A stretch of DNA of 64,000 bases from Nephrotoma appendiculata (GCA_947310385.1 OX371223.1:363089249-363153248), one strand, 5' to 3'. Shown: positions 1 to 11,586, counted from the stretch's first letter. Program-made: numbers and translations. The notes: generated by a model from the sequence alone, not told the origin.

Positions 1-682
1 ACTTAAGCTCATTCCTTAAATTTGGAGACTCCAGTGATTTTTGGACAAAATCGGTTCACCGGAAGTGGCCCTTCAATAGGCTTTTTCGATGTTTAAAAAG
101 ATGTTCAAAAGTTTAGTATTTACAAGAAACGACAATCAATTAAAAAATTCAAATAAATCTAAAAATTTAGTTTTGTTAAATTTAATTCCGGTAATATTTC
201 ACTTTAGAAATCAAGAGATGAATTTTACGCTTCCTTGAAAACTTTGAATTGTATCAATGAGTAAGGAAAAAACTATACACTAATCTATTTCAATAGCACT
301 AACAGTTAAATTTCATACTGGAGTTTTCGTATTCTACATTACCGTTATACATTCACATTTAGCCCATTACAAAGGCATAGCCAAAATCAATCTGCCGGCC
401 CGCAAAATTTGATATAATATGATTCCTTGAGCCATTAGTGTTAGTCAGCTTTGGTCCAAGTGTTTGATAATTTCAATATAGGGGAATAGCGGAACTTTGC
501 CAAATGACACGCCTTACTATCAGCAAACTTTTCTAATTCGGACCTAACCTGCAGCTAATCAATTTGGCACTTTGATTTAAAAATAAAAATTTTTACATCC
601 ATAAATATTAAAACATTTATTCAATTTCAAATTTTATAAAATTCAAATTAAGCAATAAATAAAGTTAGATTGCAAAACCAAT
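1..682. other. Intergenic, no gene seen
   Basis: AT-rich sequence downstream of the minus-strand ionotropic receptor. I see no convincing open frame, RNA gene or repeat boundary. Any 3' untranslated region of the receptor would lie here, but no end could be assigned. Confidence 0.5.
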
Positions 683-2652
683 TTAGAACAATTTACAAAT
701 TCGAAATTTCAGGCGTGCAACTAAAATCTCGATTACAAGTACAACAACCGATAAAATCCATCCGAAAAATAAAATTCGCAATCCAATTTCGTAAAAATGT
801 TGTTGATCAACAATTTCGGCCCCATCGTTCAAATCAATTTCAATTGATTGTGTCAGATTTTCTTGAAATTTTTCATGATTATAAAGAATTTCCCAATATG
901 TTTCGAGGCCAGCTTCAAACACCCGATGTGACAGTTCGTTTATGTGATCGTATAATGGTTTGCGATGTGCAACGGCAAACGATTCGTAAAAATCAGAAAT
1001 GATTTGCTTCATTTTATGAAAACGTTCCACTCGGCCATTCCAATTGTATTTTGATTTTAAAATTTCATCAGCTTCGTGCTCCTGTAAGATAATGGCATAG
1101 TTGGTACTATGATGTGTCTGAATGTACGTCTTTACATCGCTTGTGGGTATATATTTGGTCTGGTTAATTATTTCGCGATGGTGTTTTATTAAAGTTTCCA
1201 TGGCGTGTAGTTCCGTCAGAATTACGGACAAATTCGATTCGATCAGACTGTCGATCGTATCGATATTCGGTTTGTAATCGACCGATATCAATTCAGTTAT
1301 CATGAACGTTTGATAATAGTTAAAATAAATAAAATTTAGCACGAGCAATGTTAGCAACAAAAGTTTTTCGATTCGGTGTCCATGTGGCAGTGTGACCTCA
1401 AGCATAATGATCGATTGGAATAAGTTAAAGATGTAATCGACAATTGATATCTTGAGTTTCATTCTTCTGTGTACCACGTACCAACAGCCAATAATCACGA
1501 TATCGGTCAGGATGAATGCTGTGAGCGATGCTAAATCGAATGTTGATAAAAATTGGAACGATTTCGGGATTCGGGGTACCAATACCACGATATGCGATAC
1601 TTGAAATGGATACGTATTCACTATAGTGAAGTCGTCGGAAATTATTTTTTGGACTTTATTCATTGATAAATCGGTCACATTAGAATAAAATGGCGTATGG
1701 TGGCTCAGTGTTTCATGAATTTTCTCATCTGACTTCATGAGGGTGTAGTATCGCAGGTTTAGCTTGTCACGTAAAATCTTAAAAAACCATCGGGTAACAC
1801 CTCGCATGATACCATCGACTTCAGCATTATGTAATCCATGCCGTGCGTTGTAAGACGTTCGGATGTAATTTTGTTGAAAATCTTGATTTGATAATTTGAA
1901 AATTTCACTTATGGTTGTGCATTGCGTCAGATTTTCCAAAACATTGGGCGCTTTCAGGTCACCTATCATGATTAGCAAAATCATCGCCAATTTGATTTGA
2001 AAATTTCATATGCTAAACATTTTCATAGCGTTGGCCGCGATTTTACTCAACATGTTCCCAACTGTTGGGTGCCCTGAAATCGCCCATTGATATTATTCGC
2101 GTAATAACTTATAAGTCGGTTGCGGAAAAAACTTACAAATAGAATTTCAATCGATTCCAAATATTTAAAAATTATTCCAAACGAATAGAACTGTTCAAAT
2201 TCGGTAACGTAATTTAAACCCCACTCGGGAGGATATTCTAGTTCGCTTAAAATAACAAACAAATAATTTGGATTAACTGCGTCATTATCGGCCAGTCTGT
2301 AATAAAGCAGAATTTCGGAAAAATCATCAACGAATATTATGTTGTAGATGTGATTTGCCAATCGGTATGATTCTAATTCGGCTATTTCAGCGATATTCAC
2401 TACTGTCAGAGTTGTGGATTTGTTTAAACTGCGTATAAAATTATTCGACTCACTAAAATCTGTGTCACGATTTATAGTTAGAACAGTAATTGTAAAGTCA
2501 ACGGTGTAATCGTTGTTTAATAATTTTATCAATCTTATTGTAACTGGATTAATGCGTTTTTCACTGGTAAGTTTATCAAATTTATACGAGTTGCTTGAAT
2601 TAGGTAAATAGAGCCCTATTATTAACACTAGCAGGATACAATGACCACCCAT
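683..2652 (-). pseudogene. Divergent ionotropic receptor (IR) gene split by a MITE
   Basis: Chemosensory receptor of the ionotropic glutamate receptor-derived family, expected in the dendritic membrane of sensory neurons. The upstream half (2652 to about 2086) starts at ATG with a hydrophobic signal peptide (CILLVLIIGLYL) followed by an extracellular amino-terminal domain. The downstream half (about 1945 to 683) holds the ligand-binding lobes, an M1 helix (LASLTAFILTDIVIIGCWYV), a pore-region segment and M2 (KLLLLTLLVLNFIYF), a long S2 lobe, and a final M3 helix (ILFFGWILSVVVLVIEILVA) with a short cytoplasmic tail. The total of about 600 residues is normal for divergent IRs. A MITE at 1946-2085 separates the halves and adds in-frame stops; removing it with one 3-bp target copy (143 nt) restores one frame. 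The first 15 or so residues of the downstream open frame are MITE-derived. Known of the family: such IRs mediate taste or smell. I cannot name a specific ortholog. It could still work if the MITE is spliced out, but I found no good splice-site pair. Confidence 0.82.
1946..2085. mobile_element. MITE inside the receptor gene (copy 1)
   Basis: 140-bp element with terminal inverted repeats GGGCGCTTTCAG / CTGAAATCGCCC, flanked by 3-bp direct repeats ATT (1943-1945 and 2086-2088). A second copy lies at 27537-27659, also with a 3-bp duplication (AAT). It has no coding capacity. The 3-bp duplication fits several cut-and-paste superfamilies, so I do not assign one. Confidence 0.85.
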
Positions 2653-4244
2653 CCTGATAACTTAGTGCAACTATTGTATTTCTATGCAACGCACCTTGAA
2701 CTTTATAGGCATTTAATAATGCATCGATTTTGATTCCATATCGGCTTTAATCAGATCCGCCTTTCAATAAAATAAAGCTTTCAGGATAATTCAATTAGGT
2801 GATTGAATAATGCGGCAATTCTAATACACCAATTACTATTATTGGTGCCTCATAACCAAGAAACACTGTAAAATAGTTTTATCCCGCTTGATTAGCCTGT
2901 GCTTGTATTTTTTGCTTAATGTGGATGTGATTGGGAAGGGGCGATTTCATGTTGTAAAAGAAGGCGAAAATTTTCCAGCGGATAATTAAATATTACACCA
3001 CTCTCCACAAGTGGCATTTCTATCACAAAAAAGATTTTTTGTTGTTATTTTGTAACCAACGGAAACTTTTGATTCATGTTTTAACCCTTTTTCACGAAAC
3101 TAAACCAGTCCAGCGGGATAAAATCTAAATAATGTTCCTGAAATTGACAATTGAATGAACAATTGATTGAACCCCGAAATACAGAAGCCGCAATTTCTTA
3201 ACGAATTATGATGAAATTTGGTTAGGGATTCTATGGTGGGTTTTGCACAAAATTCTAGTATCTGTTCATGCTGCACTAATCTTGGCCATTCCATCTTCTA
3301 AACGTTATGAAATTTGGTTAGATTAATTTTGGATTGAAACATACATTTTAGAAGAAGTTCTGAAAAATAAAATATTTTTGAAGGTTTGCATTTGAAATTT
3401 GGATTGGAAACTTACGAACCCAAAAAGAAAATTAAGGGAGATAATCGCTTAGATTTTTCACAATAATTTTTTGATTTTCTGTGGCCAAATTAAATTCATT
3501 TTAGTAGCATATAATTTTGAGATGGTACAGTTAATATTTTTTTATACCGATCTAACAAATTGAAAGCTCTGAAGACGCAAGTTACTGCTTTTGTGGAAAT
3601 TAACGAGAATCAACGACAAGATAAATCGAATAATTTGCTTACGCAAATACTTCACATAACTGGTAAGGTTTCAGAGCCTTGGTCTATCAAGAAGCTCTAA
3701 GTGCTTTTATCGATTCCATAATAACTTTAAAATCACCACCAGGTTAAACCATAGATGCCGAAATTAAATCACTTTCACTTTCGAATAGAACTCTTAATCA
3801 AATCGGAGCTCCGTCAGGCTTACAAACGCAACTAAGATTGCCTGAAAATAAAAATTGGCTCAATTCGTTTTCGGAACGTCCAATTTCCTTTTTGACTATT
3901 TAAATCAAATTAAAGTCAATACTCCGGAAAACACTTGCTCGAATAATAATATCCTTCCGATTAAACACGACAATTTCCGAGTCAAATACACGAATGAGAG
4001 TCCATCAAATTCAAACGAAAATCCAAGTCCGCTTTTGCTAATCCACAATGGGAGTATTATTTTTGAGGGGACACCGTTTGGGTCACCAATCGATCGATTT
4101 TTATATCGCGCGAACCATTTAGCCATCCAACCAATACACTCCCAATCATATGATTAGGATCACCGATATTTTCCAATTTTGTTAAAAACGCTAAAAATTT
4201 TAACGGTTTTTTCAATTGAGAAATCAAAGATTGCCATGGTTACG
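2653..4244. other. Intergenic, unassigned
   Basis: AT-rich DNA upstream of the receptor. Receptor promoter elements could lie just beyond 2652, but none is clear. Between about 3540 and 4160 there are short open stretches on the plus strand, for example 3855-4157, interrupted by stops. They resemble decayed retroelement coding, but no diagnostic motif was found. Confidence 0.35.
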
Positions 4245-4919
4245 ATGTATGTGAAGCTGGCACGAAAAACCAGCCCGAAAACACCTTTTCAATTTTGGTG
4301 TGTTTCTTTGCTAAATTAAATGCTATCCCGAAAAATTTATTGAAAATGCAAGAAAAACGAAAATTTCATCCCGAAATATTTTTGAAGTTGTATTAAATAA
4401 ATAATTATTAATATCGGTGAAAAGGAATAAATATCACAGTTTTATTTGCTCTATTAAGACTACACATTAAAGTAAAGTATGTGACAACAAACCACCTTAC
4501 CTGGTAAACTATGTGACAAAAAAATTTTAATGTGTGCTGTTATCAAACAAAATAAGTTTTTATTATTATTTAACTACAGAAGACACAAAACATGTAATCA
4601 TCATATGCATACACGGTCTAGAGATTGCCCAAAAATATTCAAAAATTTAAAAATACTTAGGAATAAACAAATCAAGCAATTTGTCCTTATGATTTGATAT
4701 GAAAAATCGGTTAAATTAATTATTTGTGGAAATCCTAGAGATTACCCCATCGGGAAATTACGTTTAAAAATTAGGTCCATCTATCACCTAAACCGTAACA
4801 AAAGCTCAACTTTGAATCATGACTATAAGATCCTGATCTTAAGCAATTTGTCCTTATGGTTTCGATCTTCTTCATGTTTGATATTTTTTTTTTTTTTTTT
4901 TTTAAGAAATCTTTATTTC
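4245..4919 (+). repeat. Outer left arm of fold-back element
   Basis: Reverse complement of about 10690-11360. It ends at a T-run (4884-4903) that is the inverted poly-A of the Jockey fragment, followed by the first bases of the inverted Jockey 3' end. The arm is cut at 4919 by the LINE insertion and resumes at 9963. Confidence 0.85.
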
Positions 4920-5180
4920 AATCGAGTTATCGACGCGAAACAAGAGAGTTCAATTTTTGTGTGTGCGTATAAAATTTTCCTAATAGAAAAATTATAAAAA
5001 TTTACAAAAGTGAAACTAAAAAATATAATAAAAAGTGAAATTAACTTGATAAAAATCGATAGAAATTTAATAAAAGATAAATTAATAAAACGTAAAAAGA
5101 TATTGAATAAACCAAAAAAGTGTAAAATTAGTGAACAAGCCAAAATAGGTAATGGCGGCAGCCCAAGCCGTCCCATAAAT

Positions 5181-6437
5181 ATGGACGAAGAAACATCCGA
5201 CGATGATTTTAAAGGCTACAATTTTAATGATAAGAAATTAAAAAGAAAATTAAATAAATCGGAAATTTCTATCGAAGAAAAAATGAAGAAAATCACGCCA
5301 AATAAAAAAACAAATATTTACAAAGAAAATAAATTGAGTGACAAAATGGAAACAAATGAAGGGGAGGAAACTCACAAAAGCAAACTGGATGAGGCCACAA
5401 GTCAACCAACCATACAAAAGAAACCAGATAACAAATATATTAACACTGATAAGGGACCATTCTATGTATTAATAAAGTCGAACACATCAAAGTACATGAT
5501 TTCAGTGATTCTTGCAAGAATTTTCAAAGAAAACAACATAAAAACCAAAAGCATCATTGAAATAAATAAAAATATGGCCAGAATAGAATTCGAAACTTTT
5601 GACAAAGCAAATAAATGTATAAGGAAAGACGATCCAATTAATAAAATTTTAACCGAAAAAGAATACAACGCCTTCATCCCGAAAACTTATACACATGTGG
5701 AAGGTGTGGTCAGAGGACTAATAGGCGAATTTGAATTAAAAGAAATAAAAGAAAATATAACATGCGAGTTTCCGATCACAAATGAGGAAATAATCAAAAC
5801 ATGGGACCGAGTAAACAAAACCCTAAAAAATACGAACATTTTAAAACTGGAAATAAGAGCAAGTGAAAAAGATATCTTATTTTACGATGTAAAAATAATA
5901 ACTGCGACCTACATACCGAAATTAAAATTCTGTGCATCCTGTCTAAGCTATGGGCACATAAAAAAGTTTTGTCGATCAAAAATAACAAGATGCGCTAAGT
6001 GTGCAAAACCTAAAAAAATGGACGAACAACACGAATGCCAGGAAAACCCAGAATGCAAATTCTGTGTAGGAATAGAGCATTATTCAAACTCAAGAAACTG
6101 CCAAGAAAAGAAAAAACTAACACAAATCCAAATCCATATGATAAAAAACAAAACATCATACAGAGAAACCCTAGCGGCACTATACCCACGAAACAAACTG
6201 CTCAACCAGGATATTAATGGCTTCCCACAAATAAATACAAACACAAAAGACACAATGAATATCTGGACTGATACAACGCAAAGACAGGAATTAATTTTTA
6301 AAGTACAAAGAGAAAGAATACTAGAATTACAAAACACCTTGGAGAAATTCATTCGTCTAAGTGATAAAAGATACGATATTCCAGATCTACTAACCATTGA
6401 ACTAAAAGAGTTAGTAAATAATATAAAAACAAAATAA
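5181..6437 (+). CDS. LINE ORF1, gag-like nucleic-acid-binding protein
   Basis: 418 residues from the first ATG at 5181; the frame is open from 4998 but without an earlier ATG. It begins with a very basic/acidic low-complexity region (residues 1-100), then a central RNA-binding-like domain, then clustered zinc knuckles: CASCLSYGHIKKFC, CAKCAKPKKMDEQHEC and CKFCVGIEHYSNSRNC. In this family the protein packages the element RNA into ribonucleoprotein particles. Its stop codon is immediately followed by the ATG of ORF2 (TAAATG), with no spacer. ORF1 has no lesion although ORF2 has several. A start at a non-ATG codon upstream cannot be excluded. Confidence 0.85.
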   Translation: MDEETSDDDFKGYNFNDKKLKRKLNKSEISIEEKMKKITPNKKTNIYKENKLSDKMETNEGEETHKSKLDEATSQPTIQKKPDNKYINTDKGPFYVLIKSNTSKYMISVILARIFKENNIKTKSIIEINKNMARIEFETFDKANKCIRKDDPINKILTEKEYNAFIPKTYTHVEGVVRGLIGEFELKEIKENITCEFPITNEEIIKTWDRVNKTLKNTNILKLEIRASEKDILFYDVKIITATYIPKLKFCASCLSYGHIKKFCRSKITRCAKCAKPKKMDEQHECQENPECKFCVGIEHYSNSRNCQEKKKLTQIQIHMIKNKTSYRETLAALYPRNKLLNQDINGFPQINTNTKDTMNIWTDTTQRQELIFKVQRERILELQNTLEKFIRLSDKRYDIPDLLTIELKELVNNIKTK

Positions 6438-9400
6438 ATGGAAAGTAGTATAAAAATACTACAAATAAACATAAGAAGTCTAAACAGTAACATCAACCTA
6501 TTAAAAATGTATATAGAAAAAGAAGAAATAGACATAGTAATACTAAATGAAACCTGGACACATGAGAACAATATACCACGAATACCTAAATATAAACTTA
6601 TAACAAGAAACAGAGACACGGGATATGGAGGAGTAGGATTTCTAATAAGAAACAGCATTGGAGCCAAACAAGTCGACCTAAATATAAACATCACACATAT
6701 TGAGGCAGAACAAATAAAAATAAAATATAGAAAGGAAGAAATGTATTTGATCGCTTTCTACAACCCCCCAAACGGTAACACAAATGTGCAAATTATAGAT
6801 TTCAAAAAATTAATAAAAAAAGCAGAAAGCAACAATAAAACAATCCTAGCAGGAGATATCAATGCCCATAGTAGTCTATGGGATCAAATAACTAATGAAA
6901 ACAAACTGGGTAAAATAATAGCAGAAATAATAATCAAAAGCACCATGATTCTATTAAACACTGGAAAACACACCAGACAAAATTTAAGATTACATACAAC
7001 ATCAGCGATAGACATCACCCTATGCACAACCGATATATACAATAAACTCGAATGGGACTGCAAAGAGGATAACATAGGATCTGACCATCTGCCAATCATA
7101 ATAAAAGTAAACGTAAACAAATACATGAAAAAGGAAAACACCAATTGGAAAAATGTAATAAAAGAAATATCAGAAATTCAGGAAGACAATAACCTACTAA
7201 ATATAGAATCCAAAATAGAAGAAATCATAGAAACAAACACAAAAAATCATAACAATAAATCAAAACAATAACCCAAAACCATGGTGGAATGATCATGTTC
7301 AAAGATTATGGAACATAAAAACCGGAAAACAAAAATGCTATAATAGACATAAGAATCTTCACACGGCTACAGAACTACTCAGATCAATAGCAGTACTAAA
7401 ACGAGAGATAAAAATAGCAAAAAAGAATTCATGCGAAAATTTTATTAACACCATAAACAGGGAAATAAATACGAAACAGCTTTGGCACAAAATTAATAAA
7501 ATAAGAAATAAGAAAGGAAATAAAGGATTCATTTTTTTTTCTATTAGAGGAATATGATATGGCAGAAAAATTTATAAATGAGAACTTCCCAGAAACAATC
7601 GAAACAATAAGATTACCCTGCGTAAATACTGGAAGGACAGAAAAAATATTCAATAATGAAATAATTAATAAAATAATAAAACAAAAACAAAATACAGCAC
7701 CTGGAGAAAATTAAATATCATATAAAACCATTCAAAACATAATAGAAATAAACCCGAAGTTAACAAACATTATAATAAATCATCTAAATAACATCTATAA
7801 AAACCAAATATATCCAGAAAATTGGAAAATTACGAAAATAATAGCTATTAAAAAACCTAATAAAGATGAATATGAAACGGAAAATTATAGACCAATAAGC
7901 CTACTCAACACATTTTCGAAAATATATAACAAAATGATTCTAGAGGAATTAAATCAACACTTAGAAAACAATAATATATTACCAAAAAAAATATATGGTT
8001 TTAGAAAAAATATAAATATTATGGATTACTTCGTAGACCTCTTCAGTAAAATAGCATCAGAAAAACATAATAATAAAACAATAATAATAATAACGACCGA
8101 TATATCAAAAGCTTTCGATCACGTAAACAAAAAAATACTAATAGATAAACTAATTAAAATAAATACACCAAACCATATCACAAATTGGATATATCAATTC
8201 CTAACGAATAGGGTAATAATCTACAATAATGAAACTTCAACAATAAAACAAATCACTAACAAGGGATTACCACAAGGCAGCAGCTTAAGCCCATGTCTAT
8301 TCAACATATACACCAGGGAACTCCATAATATAGTAAACAATAACAACAACATTTATCAATTCGCAGACGATATAGTGATGCTAATAACAGGGAAAACGGA
8401 AATAGAAGCACAAAGAACAGCTAACAAATCGCTAAGAGATCTAAAAGAAGGTCTAAACAAAATAGATCTAAAATTAAACCCAAACAAATGCTCTTTCATG
8501 AGATTATTCAAGAACAAACCTACGAATTTTCAACCGATCCTCAACAACATAATCATCAAAGAGGAAAGAACTATGAGACTACTGGGTGTAACAATAAGCA
8601 ATAAAATATCACTACTGCCACATTATTAAATAATTGAAAAAGAAATAATCAACGCAACAAATTTATTAAAAACAATAACATATAAAAATGGTGGAGCACA
8701 CCCACACCTAGTTGCCAATGCATATAAAGCTATAATACAATCGAAAACAAAATATGCAGATATAATAACACCCACAAACATAAAAAACAGCATAAAAACC
8801 GAAAACATCTTAGTTCAGGAAGTATTAACAAAAGAAATAAGAAAAGATACCCTAAACGAAATGATTGCAAGAGCACACCACAACGAAATACGGAACAAAT
8901 ACAAGGAATATGTAGAAATATATACAGATGGGTCACTAACAAGAGAACAAGGAGGAATTGGAATTTATTTCAAAAACTCAGAAATAGAGATAAAACTACA
9001 ACTAAAAAACCAAGCATCAATCAAAACGATAGAAACTTTAGCAATAAAAACCGCAATCGAGAAAGCTATAGTAATGGGTATAGAAAAGATGATAATATTC
9101 ACAGACTCAAAGAGCAGCTGCACCTCAATAAAACGAGCTAACGAAGAGAGAAAATATAAATTTTACGAACAACAAATATTTGACATGATAAGGGGAAAAA
9201 ATTTCAAAATAATTATACAATGGATACCGGGACACTTAGGAATAAAAGAAAATGAGAGAGCAGATAAACTAGCTAAAGAAGCAATAGAAGATCCTAACGA
9301 AATAATAAACAACCCAATAACCTTAAAGGACTCGTATCAAATAATAAAACAAACAACAAATAAAGAATGGCAAATAAAATACAACGAATGGACAACAACA

Positions 9401-9751
9401 GTTGGAAAATACAACAAAACTATCAATATAACACCTCCAACTAAACCATGGTATCATAACTCAAGTCTAAGCGCCTACAATATAAGACAAATTAATAGAC
9501 TGAGATCGGGACACGCTAAAAACAAAAAATTTAAACACCTAATGAAAATAGAAGACAACAACATATGTGAAGTATGCAACACACTGGAAGACAACGAGCA
9601 CATAATAGAAAAATGTACAAAATACGACCAGACAAGAAGTAAATATGCATTATTACTAAACACCAAATTAATAGATATACTCAAATCGGAGAATGTCAAT
9701 CACTACAAGATTCTATGCGACTACCTAAAGGAAATAGGAAACAACTTATAA
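6438..9751 (+). pseudogene. LINE ORF2 (endonuclease, reverse transcriptase, RNase H), inactivated
   Basis: It begins at ATG 6438, directly after the ORF1 stop. The endonuclease/exonuclease/phosphatase domain occupies 6438-7150 (ILQINIRSLNSN, LNETW, AGDINAHSSLWD, SDHLPIII). Frame breaks occur near 7262 and in a T-run near 7535, and there is a TAA within the RT at about 7711. The reverse transcriptase at 7712-8629 keeps TTDISKAFDHV, GLPQGSSLSPCLFNIY and the catalytic FADD. A stop at 8627-8629 breaks it again. From there to 9751 lie the RNase H (YTDGSLTREQGG, FTDSKSS, GHLGIKENERADKLAKEA) and a C-terminal zinc motif CEVCNTLEDNEHIIEKC. Gene order and motifs are diagnostic; the lesions make it a pseudogene. 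Confidence 0.9.
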
Positions 9752-9962
9752 TAACAAATCATAAATACAACGAACAACAAACATACAATTCTTCAAGGAA
9801 AACCAGTGTGAAGCACAAACTACAAATTTACAACAAATCATAATTTTATTCTTTTTATTTATTGAATTTCAAACATGTAAACATTAATTAAAAATATTGG
9901 TCGTGTGGATTTCGATTCAGACCTTAGCAAATGATATATAAAAAAAAAAAAAAAAAAAAAAA

Positions 9963-10174
9963 AAATCTTTATTTCTGTATAATATTACAACTAATCATAT
10001 GGATTATCTAGTAATTGTTTTATAAGTTAAGTAGTCCACTCTTGTGTGATAAGACCTATCAGTTCATCCCAGCTCTGTCAGTCCTTTGATTTAAGCGGCT
10101 CAAGGAACCACTAATTCTAAAGGTTTTGTTCTTTTTAGGCGCTTTGGTCCATTGGTGCGATCCAGTAGGTTCCG
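9963..10174 (-). repeat. Inner left arm: inverted Jockey 3' end
   Basis: Reverse complement of 10486-10697 apart from a few substitutions and a one-base indel. It is the 3' end of a Jockey-type LINE pointing opposite to the copy at 10175-10720. It is the continuation of the left arm on the far side of the I-type LINE insertion. Confidence 0.85.
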
Positions 10175-10720
10175 GAATATTGTAGGTTCCGGTTATTGGA
10201 AGAAACTCCGAACTGACAATGCACAACACACTGCTGTTACATAAACAAATCCTAAAACCTATCTGGACGTATGGTATTCAGCTTTGGAGCTGCGCAAGGA
10301 ATACTACAGTGAAGATCATTCAAACATTTCAAAATAAAGTACTACGTAGCATTGTGAATGCTCCTTGGTACATTAGAAACGACAATCTTCATCGAGACTT
10401 AAACATGGAAAACGTCAGTGATGAAATACAAAAATTTGCAAGGGGTCATGTACTGCGACTGCAGCAGCATGACAACGACGAGCTACGGAACCTACTGGAT
10501 CGCACCAATGGACCAAAGCGCCTAAAAAAACAAAACCTTTAGAATTAGTGGTTCCTTGAGCCGCTTAAATCAAAGGACTGACAGAGCTGGGATGAACTGA
10601 TATGTCTCATCACACAAGAGTGGACTACTTAACTTATAAAACAATTACTAGATAATCCATATGATTAGTTGTAATATTATACAGAAATAAAGATTTCTTA
10701 AAAAAAAAAAAAAAAAAAAA
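10175..10720 (+). mobile_element. Jockey-type LINE 3' fragment
   Basis: The open frame 10219-10542 encodes the C-terminal end of a Jockey reverse transcriptase: KQILKPIWTYGIQLWSCA, FQNKVLRSIVNAPWYIRND, LHRDL. It ends in RLKK before a short 3' untranslated region with AATAAA (10686-10691) and a poly-A run at 10700-10720. The 5' part of the element is absent. The fragment forms the core of the fold-back element and its 3' 210 bp are duplicated in the opposite orientation. Confidence 0.88.
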
Positions 10721-11360
10721 ATATCAAACATGAAGAAGATCGAAACCATAAGGACAAATTGCTTAAGATCAGGATCTTATAGTCATAATTCTAAGTTGAG
10801 CTTTTGTTACGGTTTAGGTGATAGATGGACCTAATTTTTAAACGTAATTTCCCGATGGGGTAATCTCTAGGATTTCCACAAATAATTAATTTAACCGATT
10901 TTTCATATCAAATCATAAGGACAAATTGCTTGATTTGTTTATTCCTAAGTATTTTTAAATTTTTGAATATTTTTGGGCAATCTCTAGACCGTGTATGCAT
11001 ATGATGATTACATGTTTTGTGTCTTCTGTAGTTAAATAATAATAAAAACTTATTTTGTTTGATAACAGCACACATTAAAATTTTTTTGTCACATAGTTTA
11101 CCAGGTAAGGTGGTTTGTTGTCACATACTTTACTTTAATGTGTAGTCTTAATAGAGCAAATAAAACTGTGATATTTATTCCTTTTCACCGATATTAATAA
11201 TTATTTATTTAATACAACTTCAAAAATATTTCGGGATGAAATTTTCGTTTTTCTTGCATTTTCAATAAATTTTTCGGGATAGCATTTAATTTAGCAAAGA
11301 AACACACCAAAATTGAAAAGGTGTTTTCGGGCTGGTTTTTCGTGCCAGCTTCACATACAT
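10721..11360 (-). repeat. Outer right arm of fold-back element
   Basis: Reverse complement of 4245-4884, starting right after the Jockey poly-A and ending at the 9-bp direct repeat ATGGTTACG (11361-11369). It contains a short internal direct repeat (ATAAGGACAAATTGCTT near 10756 and 10916). No coding capacity. Confidence 0.85.
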
Positions 11361-11586
11361 ATGGTTACGTAGTTTAAGAATAAAATTTGGTATTTTGAGA
11401 GACCCGACAGCTTTTGTTTTAGATTTAAAAAAAATTATCAATAAAAAATGTGTCATCAGAATAGGTTCGGTTTTATTTTGACTTCGTTTGAGGTAAGCCA
11501 TTAATATTGTTCCATTTTTATTTATAATTTCAAAAATTTATGAAAATACTTCAAATTAATTACAGAAAATTCATTGTGGCAACAAA

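Larger units (their letters stand above)
4920..9962 (+). mobile_element. I-clade-like non-LTR retrotransposon (LINE), about 5.0 kb
   Basis: Two-ORF LINE with a gag-like ORF1, then an ORF2 with endonuclease, reverse transcriptase and RNase H, ending in a poly-A tail (9940-9965). A target-site duplication AAATCTTTATTTC is at 4907-4919 and 9963-9975, so both boundaries are defined. The target was the inverted Jockey tail of the fold-back element. The RNase H after the RT places it with I/LOA/R1-type elements rather than typical Jockey. ORF1 is open but ORF2 carries several stops and frameshifts, so this copy is inactive. Confidence 0.9.
4245..11360. mobile_element. Fold-back element with long inverted repeats and 9-bp target duplication
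   Basis: The sequence from 4245 to 4919, continuing at 9963-10174, is repeated in reverse complement at 10486-11360. This gives arms of about 875 bp around a 311-bp centre (10175-10485). The element ends are ATGTATGTGAAGCTGGCACG on both sides. A perfect 9-bp direct repeat ATGGTTACG lies immediately outside both ends (4236-4244 and 11361-11369). The inner part of each arm is a Jockey-type LINE 3' end with its poly-A; the outer about 640 bp are not recognisable coding. The I-type LINE at 4920-9962 inserted later in the left arm, so the ancestral element was about 2.06 kb. Long arms and a 9-bp duplication fit Foldback/MULE-like transposons. No transposase is encoded, so it would be non-autonomous. 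Confidence 0.85.

Noticed and set aside
1965..2047. Intron-like GTAAAA...TGATAG within the receptor MITE
   Set aside because: The upstream side already contains an in-frame stop (TGA) directly before the donor, so splicing there would not rescue the receptor.
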